10,335 nt of DNA from an uncultured Clostridium sp. (GTDB lineage Bacteria; Bacillota; Clostridia; Clostridiales; Clostridiaceae), in the NCBI GenBank assembly GCA_934746785.1, contig CAKVFO010000120.1, forward strand, positions 1 to 10,335, given 5' to 3'. The first letter of the stretch is position 1, and every line of letters starts with the position of its first letter. The position numbers were made by a program, and so were the translations under genes. Shown one piece after another: positions 1 to 8,105 of this stretch. The notes beneath the pieces were generated by a model that was given only the letters and a program-made list of their open reading frames with translations, had not been told where the DNA came from and made no database searches.

Positions 1-35
1 ATTTCTTTATCAGTAAATACCAATAATCAGTGACT

Positions 36-111
36 TTTAGAGCCTTTTGGATGGCTTTAACAAAGTTGCTTCCTGCGCTGAAAAGCGTGGCATCAGCAAC
101 TTTGTGCTTAG
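36..111 (+). repeat. Hairpin repeat copy 1 in the operon leader
   Basis: The core at 60-105 is an 11-bp perfect stem (ACAAAGTTGCT at 60-70 with AGCAACTTTGT at 95-105). It encloses an inner 5-bp stem (75-79 with 84-88) capped by a GAAA tetraloop at 80-83. A second copy in opposite orientation lies at 9333-9407; the 46-nt cores differ at only three positions. Similarity continues upstream through a conserved CCTTTTG-ATGGCTT stretch (43-57), which here can form a small AGCC/GGCT hairpin, and downstream to CTTAG. The core ends 15 nt before the SD of the first gene, so it would be in the 5' untranslated RNA. No U-run follows, so it is not a normal terminator. I do not recognise a named family; it could be a structured RNA or a palindromic mobile repeat. 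Confidence 0.8.
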
Positions 112-132
112 AACAGAAAGGGTGGATGAAAT

Positions 133-852
133 ATGAAAAATATATGGAGTAAAACTTTAAAACCAGGAGAAAAGTGGTCTGGAAATATAGGAAAGGGAAA
201 GTATATTCATTTTAAAGCTTTAGGTGACGATGCTAATGTTTCAATGCTTATGTACAACATGAGAGATACTGCTGAAAGATATAATATGCCAGATACTTTA
301 AAGGCACAATTTACAGCTTACTTAACAAGAGGAAATGTTTTAATGAGTGACAATGGAAGAGTTTTAGCAAGCATAGTTGAAGATAGTCTTGGATGGCATG
401 ATACTATATCAGGCTATTGTACAAGAAAGATGGTTGATGAAAAGTATGGAAAAACTACTTATGGAGATTGCAAAAATGACTGGCTTAGAAGTGGAGAAGA
501 AAACTTCCTTGTAGAATTAATTAGAAATAATATGTCAAGAAGAGATATGGTACCTTGTGTTAACTTGTTCTCTAAGGTTTATGTTGAAGAAGATGGCAGC
601 ATGCATTATTTAAAGGGGCACTGCAAGGAAGGTTCAACAGTAACTCTTAGAACTGAAATGGATGTAATAGTACTTTTCTCAAATACACCTAATGCTTTAG
701 ATGAATCAGAAAAGTATCCTAGCGTACCAGTAACTATAGAGGTATATGATGCTCCTAAAGTTGATTTATTAGATGAATGTGTAAATCATAGACCTGAAAA
801 TTACAGAGCTTTTGAAAATACATGGGATTATAACAACTTACTTGGATTATAG
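133..852 (+). CDS. DUF1989 protein, UAAP1-type; probable carboxyguanidine deiminase subunit
   Basis: This 239-residue soluble protein belongs to the DUF1989 family long annotated as urea carboxylase-associated protein 1. Published work on this gene set (CgdAB) shows the two DUF1989 proteins together deiminate carboxyguanidine to allophanate and ammonia; which subunit is A or B I cannot assign from sequence. Visible family marks are a GWHDT block (His89, Asp90), Cys96 in SGYC and Cys113 in YGDCKND. The His and Cys residues recur at matching places in the next gene and may be metal ligands (inference). No signal peptide or membrane segment is seen. It is first in the operon, 22 nt before the second DUF1989 gene. 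The ATG at 133 follows an imperfect SD (AGGGTGG, 120-126). The family call is firm; the guanidine role rests on context. Confidence 0.88.
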   Translation: MKNIWSKTLKPGEKWSGNIGKGKYIHFKALGDDANVSMLMYNMRDTAERYNMPDTLKAQFTAYLTRGNVLMSDNGRVLASIVEDSLGWHDTISGYCTRKMVDEKYGKTTYGDCKNDWLRSGEENFLVELIRNNMSRRDMVPCVNLFSKVYVEEDGSMHYLKGHCKEGSTVTLRTEMDVIVLFSNTPNALDESEKYPSVPVTIEVYDAPKVDLLDECVNHRPENYRAFENTWDYNNLLGL

Positions 853-874
853 GATTTAGAATGGAGGAATTAAG

Positions 875-1522
875 ATGTACGGATTTATTAAAAAAGAAAG
901 TGAATTAAAGATAGAAGATGCAATATATAACGAAGTAATTCAAGCAGGAGATGGATGGATGCATGAACTTAAGGCAGGACAAAGTCTTAGAATTTTAGAT
1001 TTAGAAGGAAACCAGGCAGTAGATACTACTTTTTATGATTTGAAAAATCCTGATGATCATTATGGAGCTGTAACTACTATTGTAATGCAGAAAAAAATTT
1101 ATCTTACAACAGGAAGTATTTTAAGAACTGAATCTGGAAAGCCACTTCTTAAGATTACAGCAGATTTAACAGGACGCCATGATACTTTAGGAGGTGCTTG
1201 TTCATCACAAAGTAATACAGTACGTTATGCTAGAGAAAAAATAGATATGCATAATTGTCGTGACAGCTTTATGTTACAGCTTGCCTTAAGTAATTCTGGT
1301 ATTGCTAAAAGGGATTTAGCTCCTAATATAAACTTCTTTATGAATGTACCAGTTACTAAAGAAGGAGGATTAAAGTTTGATGATGGTGTTTCTGCACCAG
1401 GTAAATATGTTGAAATGAAGGCTTTAGAGGATACTATGGTGCTTATTAGTAACTGTCCTCAATTAAATAATCCATGTAATGCTTATAATCCAACTCCAGT
1501 GAGGTTAATTATATGGGATTAG
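875..1522 (+). CDS. DUF1989 protein, UAAP2-type; probable carboxyguanidine deiminase partner subunit
   Basis: This 215-residue cytoplasmic protein is the second DUF1989 family member and the expected partner of the upstream gene in a heteromeric carboxyguanidine deiminase. It shows GNQAVDT near residues 45-51, GRHDTLGG (His102), Cys109 and HNCRD (Cys128). This gives the same His-Cys-Cys spacing pattern as the first subunit, consistent with duplication and divergence. The ATG at 875 is preceded by TGGAGG at 862-867 with 7-nt spacing, so the start is secure. It ends 12 nt before the carboxylase start, consistent with co-translation. Older databases would call it urea carboxylase-associated protein 2. 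A role helping a true urea carboxylase is the alternative, but I consider it less likely because DUF1989 pairs track with guanidine carboxylase. Confidence 0.88.
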   Translation: MYGFIKKESELKIEDAIYNEVIQAGDGWMHELKAGQSLRILDLEGNQAVDTTFYDLKNPDDHYGAVTTIVMQKKIYLTTGSILRTESGKPLLKITADLTGRHDTLGGACSSQSNTVRYAREKIDMHNCRDSFMLQLALSNSGIAKRDLAPNINFFMNVPVTKEGGLKFDDGVSAPGKYVEMKALEDTMVLISNCPQLNNPCNAYNPTPVRLIIWD

Positions 1523-1534
1523 AGGTGAGTATAT

Positions 1535-4500
1535 ATGTTTAAGAAAGTATTAATAGCAAATCGTGGTGCCATTGCTGTAAGAATTGAAAGAACTTTAAAG
1601 AAAATGGGTATTAAGAGCATTGCAGTATACTCAAAGGCTGACCAGGACAGTCTTCATGTAGAAAATGCAGATGAAGCAGTTTTCTTAGGTGATGGCAGTG
1701 CTAATGAAACTTATTTAGATACTAAAAAAATATTAGCTTCTGCCATAAAAACTAAGGCAGAAGCTATTCACCCAGGTTATGGCTTTTTAAGTGAAAATAC
1801 TGATTTTTCAAGAGAATGTGAGAATTTAGGCATTAAGTTTATAGGGCCAACAGCTGATCAGATTGAATTATTTGGACTTAAACATTCAGCAAGGGAACTT
1901 GCTTTAAAAGCTAATGTGCCATTACTTCCAGGTACAGGTTTATTAAGTGGTATAGATGAAGCTATAAAAGAAGGTAAGAAAATTGGATACCCTGTAATAC
2001 TAAAAAGTACTGCTGGAGGCGGCGGTATAGGTATGAGAATATGTAACTCAGAAGAAGAACTTGTAAATGCCTATGAAGCTGTATGCCATCTTGCTGAAGC
2101 TAACTTTAATAATGCTGGGGTTTTTCTTGAAAAATATATTGTTAAATCTAGGCATGTTGAAGTACAAATCTTTGGTAATGCTTTTGGAGAAGTAGTTACT
2201 TTAGGTGAAAGAGATTGTTCTGTACAAAGAAGAAATCAAAAGGTAGTTGAAGAAAGCCCAGCTCCAAATTTACCAGATAGGGTAAGACAAGAAATGTATA
2301 AAGCAGCTGAAAGTTTAGCTAGAGAAGCAGCTTATAGAAGTGCTGGAACAGTAGAATTTTTATATGATGAAACAACTGAAGAGTTCTTCTTCCTTGAGGT
2401 AAATACAAGACTTCAAGTTGAGCATGGAATAACAGAAGAGGTATTTAATATTGATCTAGTTTCTTGGATGGTTAGAGAAGCTTGTAATGAACTTAGAGAT
2501 TTAAAGACTTTAGTAGGAAAACCTGAAGGACATGCTATTGAAGTAAGAGTTTATGCAGAAGACTGTTTAAATGGCTTTAGACCAAGTACAGGTAAAATAG
2601 ATGAAGTTAAATTCTCTAAGGAAGCAAGAATAGAAACTTGGATTCAAAAGGGTATTGAAGTGTCTTCATTATATGATCCTATGATGGCAAAACTTATTGT
2701 CTATGGAAAAGATAGAGATGATGCACTATACAAAATGAAGAAAGTTTTAAAGGACTCAAGAGTTTATGGAATAACGACTAATATGCAGTATTTAAAGTCT
2801 TTACTTCATAATAAGGACTATGAAAAGGGTAAGTTATTTACTGGAATGCTTAAGGATTTTCATCCAGAAGAATATGCTTTAGAAGTTTTAGATGGTGGAG
2901 TTCAGACAACTGTTCAAGATTATCCTGGTATGGTTGGTTACTGGTCTGTAGGTGTTCCTCCTTGTGGTCCTATGGATAATTACAACTTTAGAATAGGAAA
3001 TAGTCTTCTTGGTAATAATGAAGATGCACCAGGTCTTGAACTTACATTAAGAGGTGGTGCTTATAAGTTTAGAACTGCCATGAGTTTTTGTATAACAGGT
3101 GCTGATATGCAGGCTGAGCTTGATGGAGAGCCAGTTCAAAGATATAGAGTTATATGTGCTATGCCTAATCAGGTTCTTAAGTTTAAAGACTGTAAAGTTG
3201 GTATGAGAGCTTACCTTTTAGTAGCTGGAGGCTTTGATGTTCCTAAGATAATGGGCAGCAGTTCAACCTTTATAGATGGCAAATTTGGAGGCCATGGAGG
3301 AAGAACTTTAAGAAGTGGAGATGTTCTTAGAGTTACTGAAAAATGTTTAATAGGTTCTATTGAATCTCTTCCTGATAAGTATTGGCCTAAGATTACTAAC
3401 ACATGGACTATTGGAGTAATTCCAGGACCTCAGCCAACAAAGGAATATTTAAAGAAAGAATATTTAGATACTTTAACAAGTACTGAATATGAAGTTAATT
3501 TTAACAGTGCAAGAACAGGAATTAGATTAAATGGGCCAATTCCACAGTGGGCTAGGGAAGATGGTGGAGAGGCAGGATTACATCCTTCTAACATCCATGA
3601 TAATGCCTATGCCATTGGAACTTTAGATTTAACAGGAGACCAGGCTGTTATTTTAGGACCTGATGGTCCAAGCCTTGGAGGATTTATATGTCCTGTAACT
3701 ACAGCTAAAGGTGAACTTTGGAAGTTAGGCCAGCTTCATTCTGGTGATAAGGTTAGATTTCAATTATTAACTTTAGAAGAAGCTGAAGTAATAAGAAAAC
3801 TTCAAGATGATAATATAAACAGCAAGTATTCAGTTATAAATCTTCCAAATGAACAATCTGATATTACAGCAGATTATGCAGTATTAGCTAAGGAAAAAGT
3901 ACATAATACAGAAATACTAATAAGATTAGATGGTGAAGAAAATATCTTAGTTGAATATGGAGAAATGGAACTTAATATAGAAAGCAGATTCCGTGTTCAT
4001 GTATTAATGCAGGAATTAGAAAAGACAAATCTTCCTATTATAGATATGACACCAGGAATTAGATCAATTCAAATTCATTTTGATGTAAATAGGATAAATG
4101 CTAGGGAAATGACAGAAAAGGTACTTGAAATAAATAATTCATTAAAAGAACTTAAAGATATAACTGTACCATCAAGAATTATTAAACTTCCTTTATCTTG
4201 GGATGACCCTCAAACTCAGCTGGCAGCTAAAAGATATCAAGAAACAGTTAGAGAAAATGCACCTTGGTGTCCGAGCAATCCTGAGTTTATAAGAAGAATT
4301 AATGGATTAGACAGCATAGGAGATGTTAAAGATATAGTATTTAATGCAGAATATCTTGTTTTAGGCCTTGGTGATGTATACCTAGGTGCACCAGTAGCTA
4401 TACCTATTGATCCAAGACATAGAATGGTAACTACTAAATATAATCCAGCAAGACCATGGACCCCAGAAAATGCAGTAGGTATTGGAGGAGCTTACCTTTG

Positions 4501-5125
4501 TGTTTATGGAATGGAGGGTCCTGGCGGTTATCAATTTGTAGGACGTACAGTTCAAATGTGGAACAAACTTAAAGAAACTAAGAGTTTTAAAAAGGGCAAA
4601 CCATGGCTTTTAAACTTCTTTGATATATTAAAATTTTATCCTGTTTCACCTGAGGAAATATTAAAACTTAGAGAAGATTTTATAAGAGGAAAGTTTGAAG
4701 TAGAAATAGAGGAAACTACTTTTAACTTAGGAAAATATGAAAAATTCTTAGAAGAAAATAAAGACAGCATTAAGGAATTTAAGAATAAGCAGGAAGCAGC
4801 CTTTGAAGCAGAAAGACAAAGATGGAAAGATGAAGGCTTAGATGAATTTATATCAGATAATGATGTATCTTCTGAAATATGTGATGAAGAAATTGCTAAA
4901 GGTTGTGAGGCTGTAATTACTAATATACCAGGTGCAGTATGGAAGGTGTTAGTAGAAGAAGGGGAAGAAGTTAAAGAAGGACAGGAAATTATAGTTCTAG
5001 AAAGTATGAAAATGGAGTTTCCTATACAATCCCCTTATAGTGGAGTTATAGATAAGATATATATTAAAACTGGAGATCAGATTAATGCAGGACATTTAGC
5101 AGCATCTATAAGAGTAAAGGAGTGA
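1535..5125 (+). CDS. Biotin-dependent guanidine/urea carboxylase, single chain
   Basis: This 1196-residue enzyme uses ATP and bicarbonate to carboxylate guanidine (or urea) on a covalently bound biotin. Domains run in the usual order. The biotin carboxylase domain covers about 1-450, with HPGYGFLSEN (79-88), the glycine-rich ATP-grasp loop GGGGIGM (161-167), ERDCSVQRRNQK and EVNTRLQVEH (288-297). The KipA/AHS2-like half of the carboxyltransferase covers about 455-775 and the KipI/AHS1-like half about 800-1040. A charged helical linker follows, then a biotinyl domain ending the protein with ESMKME, biotin on Lys1159. Length matches the bacterial stand-alone carboxylase; allophanate hydrolase is not fused to it, unlike fungal urea amidolyase. 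The ATG at 1535 follows GAGGTGA (1522-1528). Most databases would say urea carboxylase. I favour guanidine because of the two DUF1989 genes, but sequence alone does not settle the substrate. Confidence 0.93.
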   Translation: MFKKVLIANRGAIAVRIERTLKKMGIKSIAVYSKADQDSLHVENADEAVFLGDGSANETYLDTKKILASAIKTKAEAIHPGYGFLSENTDFSRECENLGIKFIGPTADQIELFGLKHSARELALKANVPLLPGTGLLSGIDEAIKEGKKIGYPVILKSTAGGGGIGMRICNSEEELVNAYEAVCHLAEANFNNAGVFLEKYIVKSRHVEVQIFGNAFGEVVTLGERDCSVQRRNQKVVEESPAPNLPDRVRQEMYKAAESLAREAAYRSAGTVEFLYDETTEEFFFLEVNTRLQVEHGITEEVFNIDLVSWMVREACNELRDLKTLVGKPEGHAIEVRVYAEDCLNGFRPSTGKIDEVKFSKEARIETWIQKGIEVSSLYDPMMAKLIVYGKDRDDALYKMKKVLKDSRVYGITTNMQYLKSLLHNKDYEKGKLFTGMLKDFHPEEYALEVLDGGVQTTVQDYPGMVGYWSVGVPPCGPMDNYNFRIGNSLLGNNEDAPGLELTLRGGAYKFRTAMSFCITGADMQAELDGEPVQRYRVICAMPNQVLKFKDCKVGMRAYLLVAGGFDVPKIMGSSSTFIDGKFGGHGGRTLRSGDVLRVTEKCLIGSIESLPDKYWPKITNTWTIGVIPGPQPTKEYLKKEYLDTLTSTEYEVNFNSARTGIRLNGPIPQWAREDGGEAGLHPSNIHDNAYAIGTLDLTGDQAVILGPDGPSLGGFICPVTTAKGELWKLGQLHSGDKVRFQLLTLEEAEVIRKLQDDNINSKYSVINLPNEQSDITADYAVLAKEKVHNTEILIRLDGEENILVEYGEMELNIESRFRVHVLMQELEKTNLPIIDMTPGIRSIQIHFDVNRINAREMTEKVLEINNSLKELKDITVPSRIIKLPLSWDDPQTQLAAKRYQETVRENAPWCPSNPEFIRRINGLDSIGDVKDIVFNAEYLVLGLGDVYLGAPVAIPIDPRHRMVTTKYNPARPWTPENAVGIGGAYLCVYGMEGPGGYQFVGRTVQMWNKLKETKSFKKGKPWLLNFFDILKFYPVSPEEILKLREDFIRGKFEVEIEETTFNLGKYEKFLEENKDSIKEFKNKQEAAFEAERQRWKDEGLDEFISDNDVSSEICDEEIAKGCEAVITNIPGAVWKVLVEEGEEVKEGQEIIVLESMKMEFPIQSPYSGVIDKIYIKTGDQINAGHLAASIRVKE
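5116..5122 (+). promoter_or_regulatory. SD sequence that sets the allophanate hydrolase start at TTG 5131
   Basis: AAAGGAG lies inside the last codons of the carboxylase and is exactly 8 nt before a TTG at 5131. An in-frame GTG at 5122 overlaps the SD itself and so cannot use it. No other good SD lies nearby. This favours TTG as the start codon. Confidence 0.7.
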
Positions 5126-5130
5126 TTTTT

Positions 5131-6852
5131 TTGAAGTACTTCCCAAAGAAATTAACAATAAAGTGGATAAGAAATAGTTACAAGTCAGGTAAGCTAAAGC
5201 CTGTAGAACTAATTGAAGAGATAATTAAAAGAGTAGAAAGTAATGAGGATAAGAATATTTGGATTACAAAGCCATCCATGGATTTTATAAAAGTTTATTT
5301 AGATAACCTATTGTTAAAGGATATTGAAAAATATCCTTTATGGGGTATCCCCTTTGCAGTAAAGGACAACATTGATGTTAAGGGATTAAAAACAACTGCT
5401 GCCTGTGAAAAATATGGATATGCAGCTAAAGAAAGTGCTTTTGTTGTAAATAAGCTTGTAGAAGCTGGAGCAATACCAATAGGTAAAACTAATCTTGATC
5501 AATTTGCTACAGGATTAGTTGGGACAAGAAGTCCATATGGAGAAGTTCATAATGCTTTAGATGATAAGTTAATAAGCGGCGGTTCAAGTTCAGGTTCTGC
5601 TGTATCAGTAGCCTTAGGTGAAGCTACTTTTTCGCTAGGAACAGATACAGCAGGTTCAGGAAGAGTACCAGCAGCTCTTAATAATTTAGTTGGATATAAA
5701 CCATCTTTAGGAGCTTGGTCTACTAAAGGAGTTGTACCAGCCTGTGCAAGTTTAGATTGTGTAACTGTTTTTGCTAATAACTTAGAAGAGGCTGAAATAG
5801 TAAATTCTTATGCAAGAGGTTTTGACGATAAATGTCCATGGTCAAAGGAATACAAAGATATTGTTAAGAATATGCCTAAAGTTATTTATCTTCCAAAGGA
5901 TGAACCAGAGTTTTATGGACAATTTAAAGAGAGCTTTAGAGCTAAGTGGAGTGAAGCAGTAGAAAGACTTAAAACTTTAGATATAGAAATTAAATATATT
6001 GATTATAGCATTTTTCAAGAGGCAGCCTCTATTTTATATGATGGGCCATGGGTTGCTGAAAGATATAAAGACCTTGGAAAGTTTATAGAAGAGAACAAAG
6101 ACGATATATTTCCAGTTACAAAAACTATACTTGAGTCAGGAAATAAATCATCAAATACAGCAGTAAAAATGTTTGAAGCTCTCCATAGATTACAGGAAAT
6201 AAAGATGATATCAAAGAATCTATTAAAGAATGCTGTAATGATAATGCCAACAGCTGGTGGAACTTTTACTCGTGAAGAAGTAAGGGAAGATCCTATAAAA
6301 ACTAATTCTATTATGGGTAAATATACTAATCATTGCAACCTTTTAGATATGTGTGCAATAGCTGTGCCAGAGAAGAGTGACGATATTAAGCTTCCTTTTG
6401 GAATTACTATTTTTTCATTAGCTGAAAATGAAGGATTAATTCTAAAAACAGCTGAAGAGTTCTTAAGAAAGGAGAGCATAGATATAGCTGTATGTGGTCT
6501 CCATATGGAGGACATGGAACTTAATAGTCAGCTTATAGAGTTAGATGCTAAGTTTGTAGGTACTAAAAATACAAGTAGTGATTATAAAATGATTAAGTTA
6601 GATACTAATCCTTTAAAACCAGGACTTATAAGAGTAAAAGAAGATGGAAAATCTATCAAAGTAGAGGTTTATAAGATGCCTGTTTCAAACTTTGGAAAGT
6701 TTTTAACTAAGGTACAAAAACCTCTTGCCATTGGAAATATTGAATTAGAAGATGGACAAGTTATTAAGGGATTTATATGTGAAGGCTATGTAAAGGAAGA
6801 TAGTCAGGACATTTCAGATTTCAAAAGTTTTAGAGAATATATAAGTAAATAA
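5131..6852 (+). CDS. atzF: Allophanate hydrolase (amidase-signature family)
   Basis: This enzyme hydrolyses allophanate to ammonia and CO2, the last step of the pathway set up by the upstream genes. From the TTG start it is 573 residues. The amidase-signature fold fills roughly the first 440 residues. AVKDNID carries the catalytic Lys (about residue 78), SGGSSSGSA the bridging Ser (about 152), and GTDTAGSGRVPA the nucleophile Ser (about 176), so the Lys-Ser-Ser triad is intact. The remaining C-terminal part (from about CGLHMEDM on) matches the extra small domain of two-domain allophanate hydrolases. It follows the carboxylase with a 5-nt gap and is 16 nt before the broken PII gene. An in-frame GTG at 5122 would add three residues but fits the ribosome site poorly. 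Function is confident; the exact start is moderately so. Confidence 0.93.
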   Translation: MKYFPKKLTIKWIRNSYKSGKLKPVELIEEIIKRVESNEDKNIWITKPSMDFIKVYLDNLLLKDIEKYPLWGIPFAVKDNIDVKGLKTTAACEKYGYAAKESAFVVNKLVEAGAIPIGKTNLDQFATGLVGTRSPYGEVHNALDDKLISGGSSSGSAVSVALGEATFSLGTDTAGSGRVPAALNNLVGYKPSLGAWSTKGVVPACASLDCVTVFANNLEEAEIVNSYARGFDDKCPWSKEYKDIVKNMPKVIYLPKDEPEFYGQFKESFRAKWSEAVERLKTLDIEIKYIDYSIFQEAASILYDGPWVAERYKDLGKFIEENKDDIFPVTKTILESGNKSSNTAVKMFEALHRLQEIKMISKNLLKNAVMIMPTAGGTFTREEVREDPIKTNSIMGKYTNHCNLLDMCAIAVPEKSDDIKLPFGITIFSLAENEGLILKTAEEFLRKESIDIAVCGLHMEDMELNSQLIELDAKFVGTKNTSSDYKMIKLDTNPLKPGLIRVKEDGKSIKVEVYKMPVSNFGKFLTKVQKPLAIGNIELEDGQVIKGFICEGYVKEDSQDISDFKSFREYISK

Positions 6853-6868
6853 AGGGAGGTAGAGAAAA

Positions 6869-6952
6869 ATGAAAATGATAAGAGCAATTGTAAGACCAGA
6901 AAAAGTGGAGGATATAATGTCAGCTATAGCTCAAGGGAAACCCCAGGTTTAA
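6869..6952 (+). pseudogene. PII nitrogen-regulatory protein, truncated N-terminal remnant
   Basis: An ATG at 6869 with a strong SD (AGGGAGGT, 6853-6860, 8-nt spacing) opens a 27-codon reading frame. Its start, MKMIRAIVRPEKVEDI, is the classic first beta strand and helix of GlnB/NifI-type PII proteins. The match stops about residue 22, and a TAA ends the frame at 6950-6952. PII proteins are normally about 105-120 residues with a nucleotide-modified or ligand-sensing T-loop; all of that is absent. The text that follows belongs, in another frame, to an ABC binding protein, so this is one side of a deletion. PII genes next to ammonium or NitT/TauT importers are a known arrangement, so the intact ancestor probably tuned uptake or pathway activity to nitrogen status (inference). 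A sequence-assembly error is the alternative. Confidence 0.8.
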
Positions 6953-7323
6953 TTCCAGATACTTTGGCAGTTTCTAAAAGAGTAGAAAACAGCAGCAGCG
7001 AATATGTACAAAAGGTTATCAATTCTTGGTTTGATGGAACAAAGCTTTTAAATAAAAGAGATGATAAATTTATAGAAGCAATTGCAGATAAAGCTGAAAT
7101 AACTAAGGAAGAGTACCTTAATATGTTAGATGGAGTTACTATTTATGATAAGAAAGGTAATGAAGAAATCTTTACAGAAGGTGAAGGCTACAATCATTTA
7201 AATTATACTTTGAAAGATACTTCAGAATTTTTATTAGATGTACAGATGATTGAAAGAATGCCGAAAGATTTAGAAAAACTTTTAAATAAGCGCTATATAG
7301 AAGGAGGTAAAGATAATGATTAA
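6937..7323 (+). pseudogene. ABC importer substrate-binding protein, C-terminal remnant (NitT/TauT type)
   Basis: The reading frame from about 6937 encodes some 128 residues beginning near ETPGLIPDTLAVSKRV and running through YVQKVINSWFDGTKLL to a stop at 7321-7323. This resembles the last third of NMT1/TauA/SsuA-type periplasmic-fold binding proteins, where a 'P-G-x-I-P-D-x-L-x-V' strand precedes helices ending in a lobe-closing C-terminus. Those proteins are about 320-340 residues. The lipoprotein or Sec signal and the first two thirds are missing. A TTG at 6964 could serve as a start by computer, but no SD precedes it. The frame overlaps the permease start by 8 bp, as expected of an original operon neighbour. 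The remaining piece cannot bind ligand or be exported, so it is taken as a decayed gene fused to the PII remnant. Confidence 0.8.
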
Positions 7324-8104
7324 AGTAAAGATAAGGAAGGAAATAGATAAAAAGAAATATCTAACTCTTGCAGTTTTAACTTTTGTAATAATTATTGCAG
7401 TCTGGTCTTTAGTCAGCGGTTTAGGACTTATAGATACAATTTTTTTGCCAACTCCTTTAAGTGTAATAGAATATTTTATTGAGTCAGTGCAAAATGGAGT
7501 ACTCATGGCTAATATGGGCATTAGTATTTATAGAATTATGCTAGGTTTCTTAATAGCTGTTATTTTAGGAGTACCTATAGGAATATTAGCAGGTACTTTT
7601 AAACCCTTTGAAGCTATAGTAAGACCTTTATCTGAATTTATTAGATATATGCCAGTTCCAGCCTTTGTGCCACTTATTATGGTCTGGGTAGGAATAGGTG
7701 AAAGCGCAAAAGTTACAGTTATCTTTATAGGAACATTTTTTCAACTTGTTTTAATGGTGGCTGATGATGCAAAGGCTGTTCCTGATGATCTTATTAATGC
7801 AAGTTATACCTTAGGAACCAACACTAGAACAGCTATTACTAAGGTGCTTATTCCAGCAATGATGCCAAGACTTATGGAAACTTTAAGAATGATGGTAGGA
7901 TGGGCTTGGACATACTTAGTAAGTGCAGAACTTGTAGCAGCCAGCAGTGGACTTGGTTACAGCATTTTAAAGGCACAAAGATTTGTAAAAACAGATGCAA
8001 TTTTTAGTGGAATAATTATAATTGGTTTACTTGGTCTTATTACAGATAGAATTTTTGCCATGGTAAATAAGAAGTTATTCCATTGGGTAGAAGGAGGAAA
8101 GTAA
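7316..8104 (+). CDS. ABC importer permease, NitT/TauT (SsuC/TauC) family
   Basis: This 262-residue integral membrane protein forms the channel of a binding-protein-dependent importer. Hydrophobic segments are seen near residues 15-38, 72-93, 112-127, 132-149, 190-208 and 228-247. The cytoplasmic EAA-type loop that docks the ATPase lies near 160-184 (ASYTLGTNTRTAITKVLIP). The segment FLPTPLSVIEYF after the first helix is typical of SsuC/TauC/NrtB permeases. AAGGAGG at 7301-7307 with 8-nt spacing supports the ATG at 7316, which overlaps the end of the binding-protein remnant. The ATPase starts one base after its stop. Context suggests import of guanidine or a related nitrogen compound; the substrate cannot be read from a permease. 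The gene looks intact despite loss of the neighbouring binding protein. Confidence 0.92.
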   Translation: MIKVKIRKEIDKKKYLTLAVLTFVIIIAVWSLVSGLGLIDTIFLPTPLSVIEYFIESVQNGVLMANMGISIYRIMLGFLIAVILGVPIGILAGTFKPFEAIVRPLSEFIRYMPVPAFVPLIMVWVGIGESAKVTVIFIGTFFQLVLMVADDAKAVPDDLINASYTLGTNTRTAITKVLIPAMMPRLMETLRMMVGWAWTYLVSAELVAASSGLGYSILKAQRFVKTDAIFSGIIIIGLLGLITDRIFAMVNKKLFHWVEGGK

Positions 8105-8105
8105 C

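Noticed and set aside
60..105. On the reverse strand the hairpin contains CTGATG and GGAAG, which recalls a hammerhead ribozyme or kink-turn core.
   Set aside because: The second copy reads CTGACG, the CUGANGA box is incomplete, no GAAA follows the second stem in the right place and there is no cleavage triplet; the kink-turn G-A pairs also do not line up.
1..132. Guanidine-I, -II or -III riboswitch in the leader.
   Set aside because: None of the conserved strings I know for these classes (such as paired ACGR loops for class II) is present in the 132 bases; it may lie upstream of the window.
3211..3402. Minus-strand open frame of 63 codons within the carboxylase gene.
   Set aside because: It is antisense to a strongly conserved coding region, has no ribosome site and no recognisable protein content. 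The same applies to minus-strand frames at 6330-6515 and 7282-7521.
6964..7323. A stand-alone 119-residue small protein starting at TTG 6964.
   Set aside because: There is no SD before the TTG, and the homology-like sequence begins upstream of it; it is the tail of a truncated binding protein.
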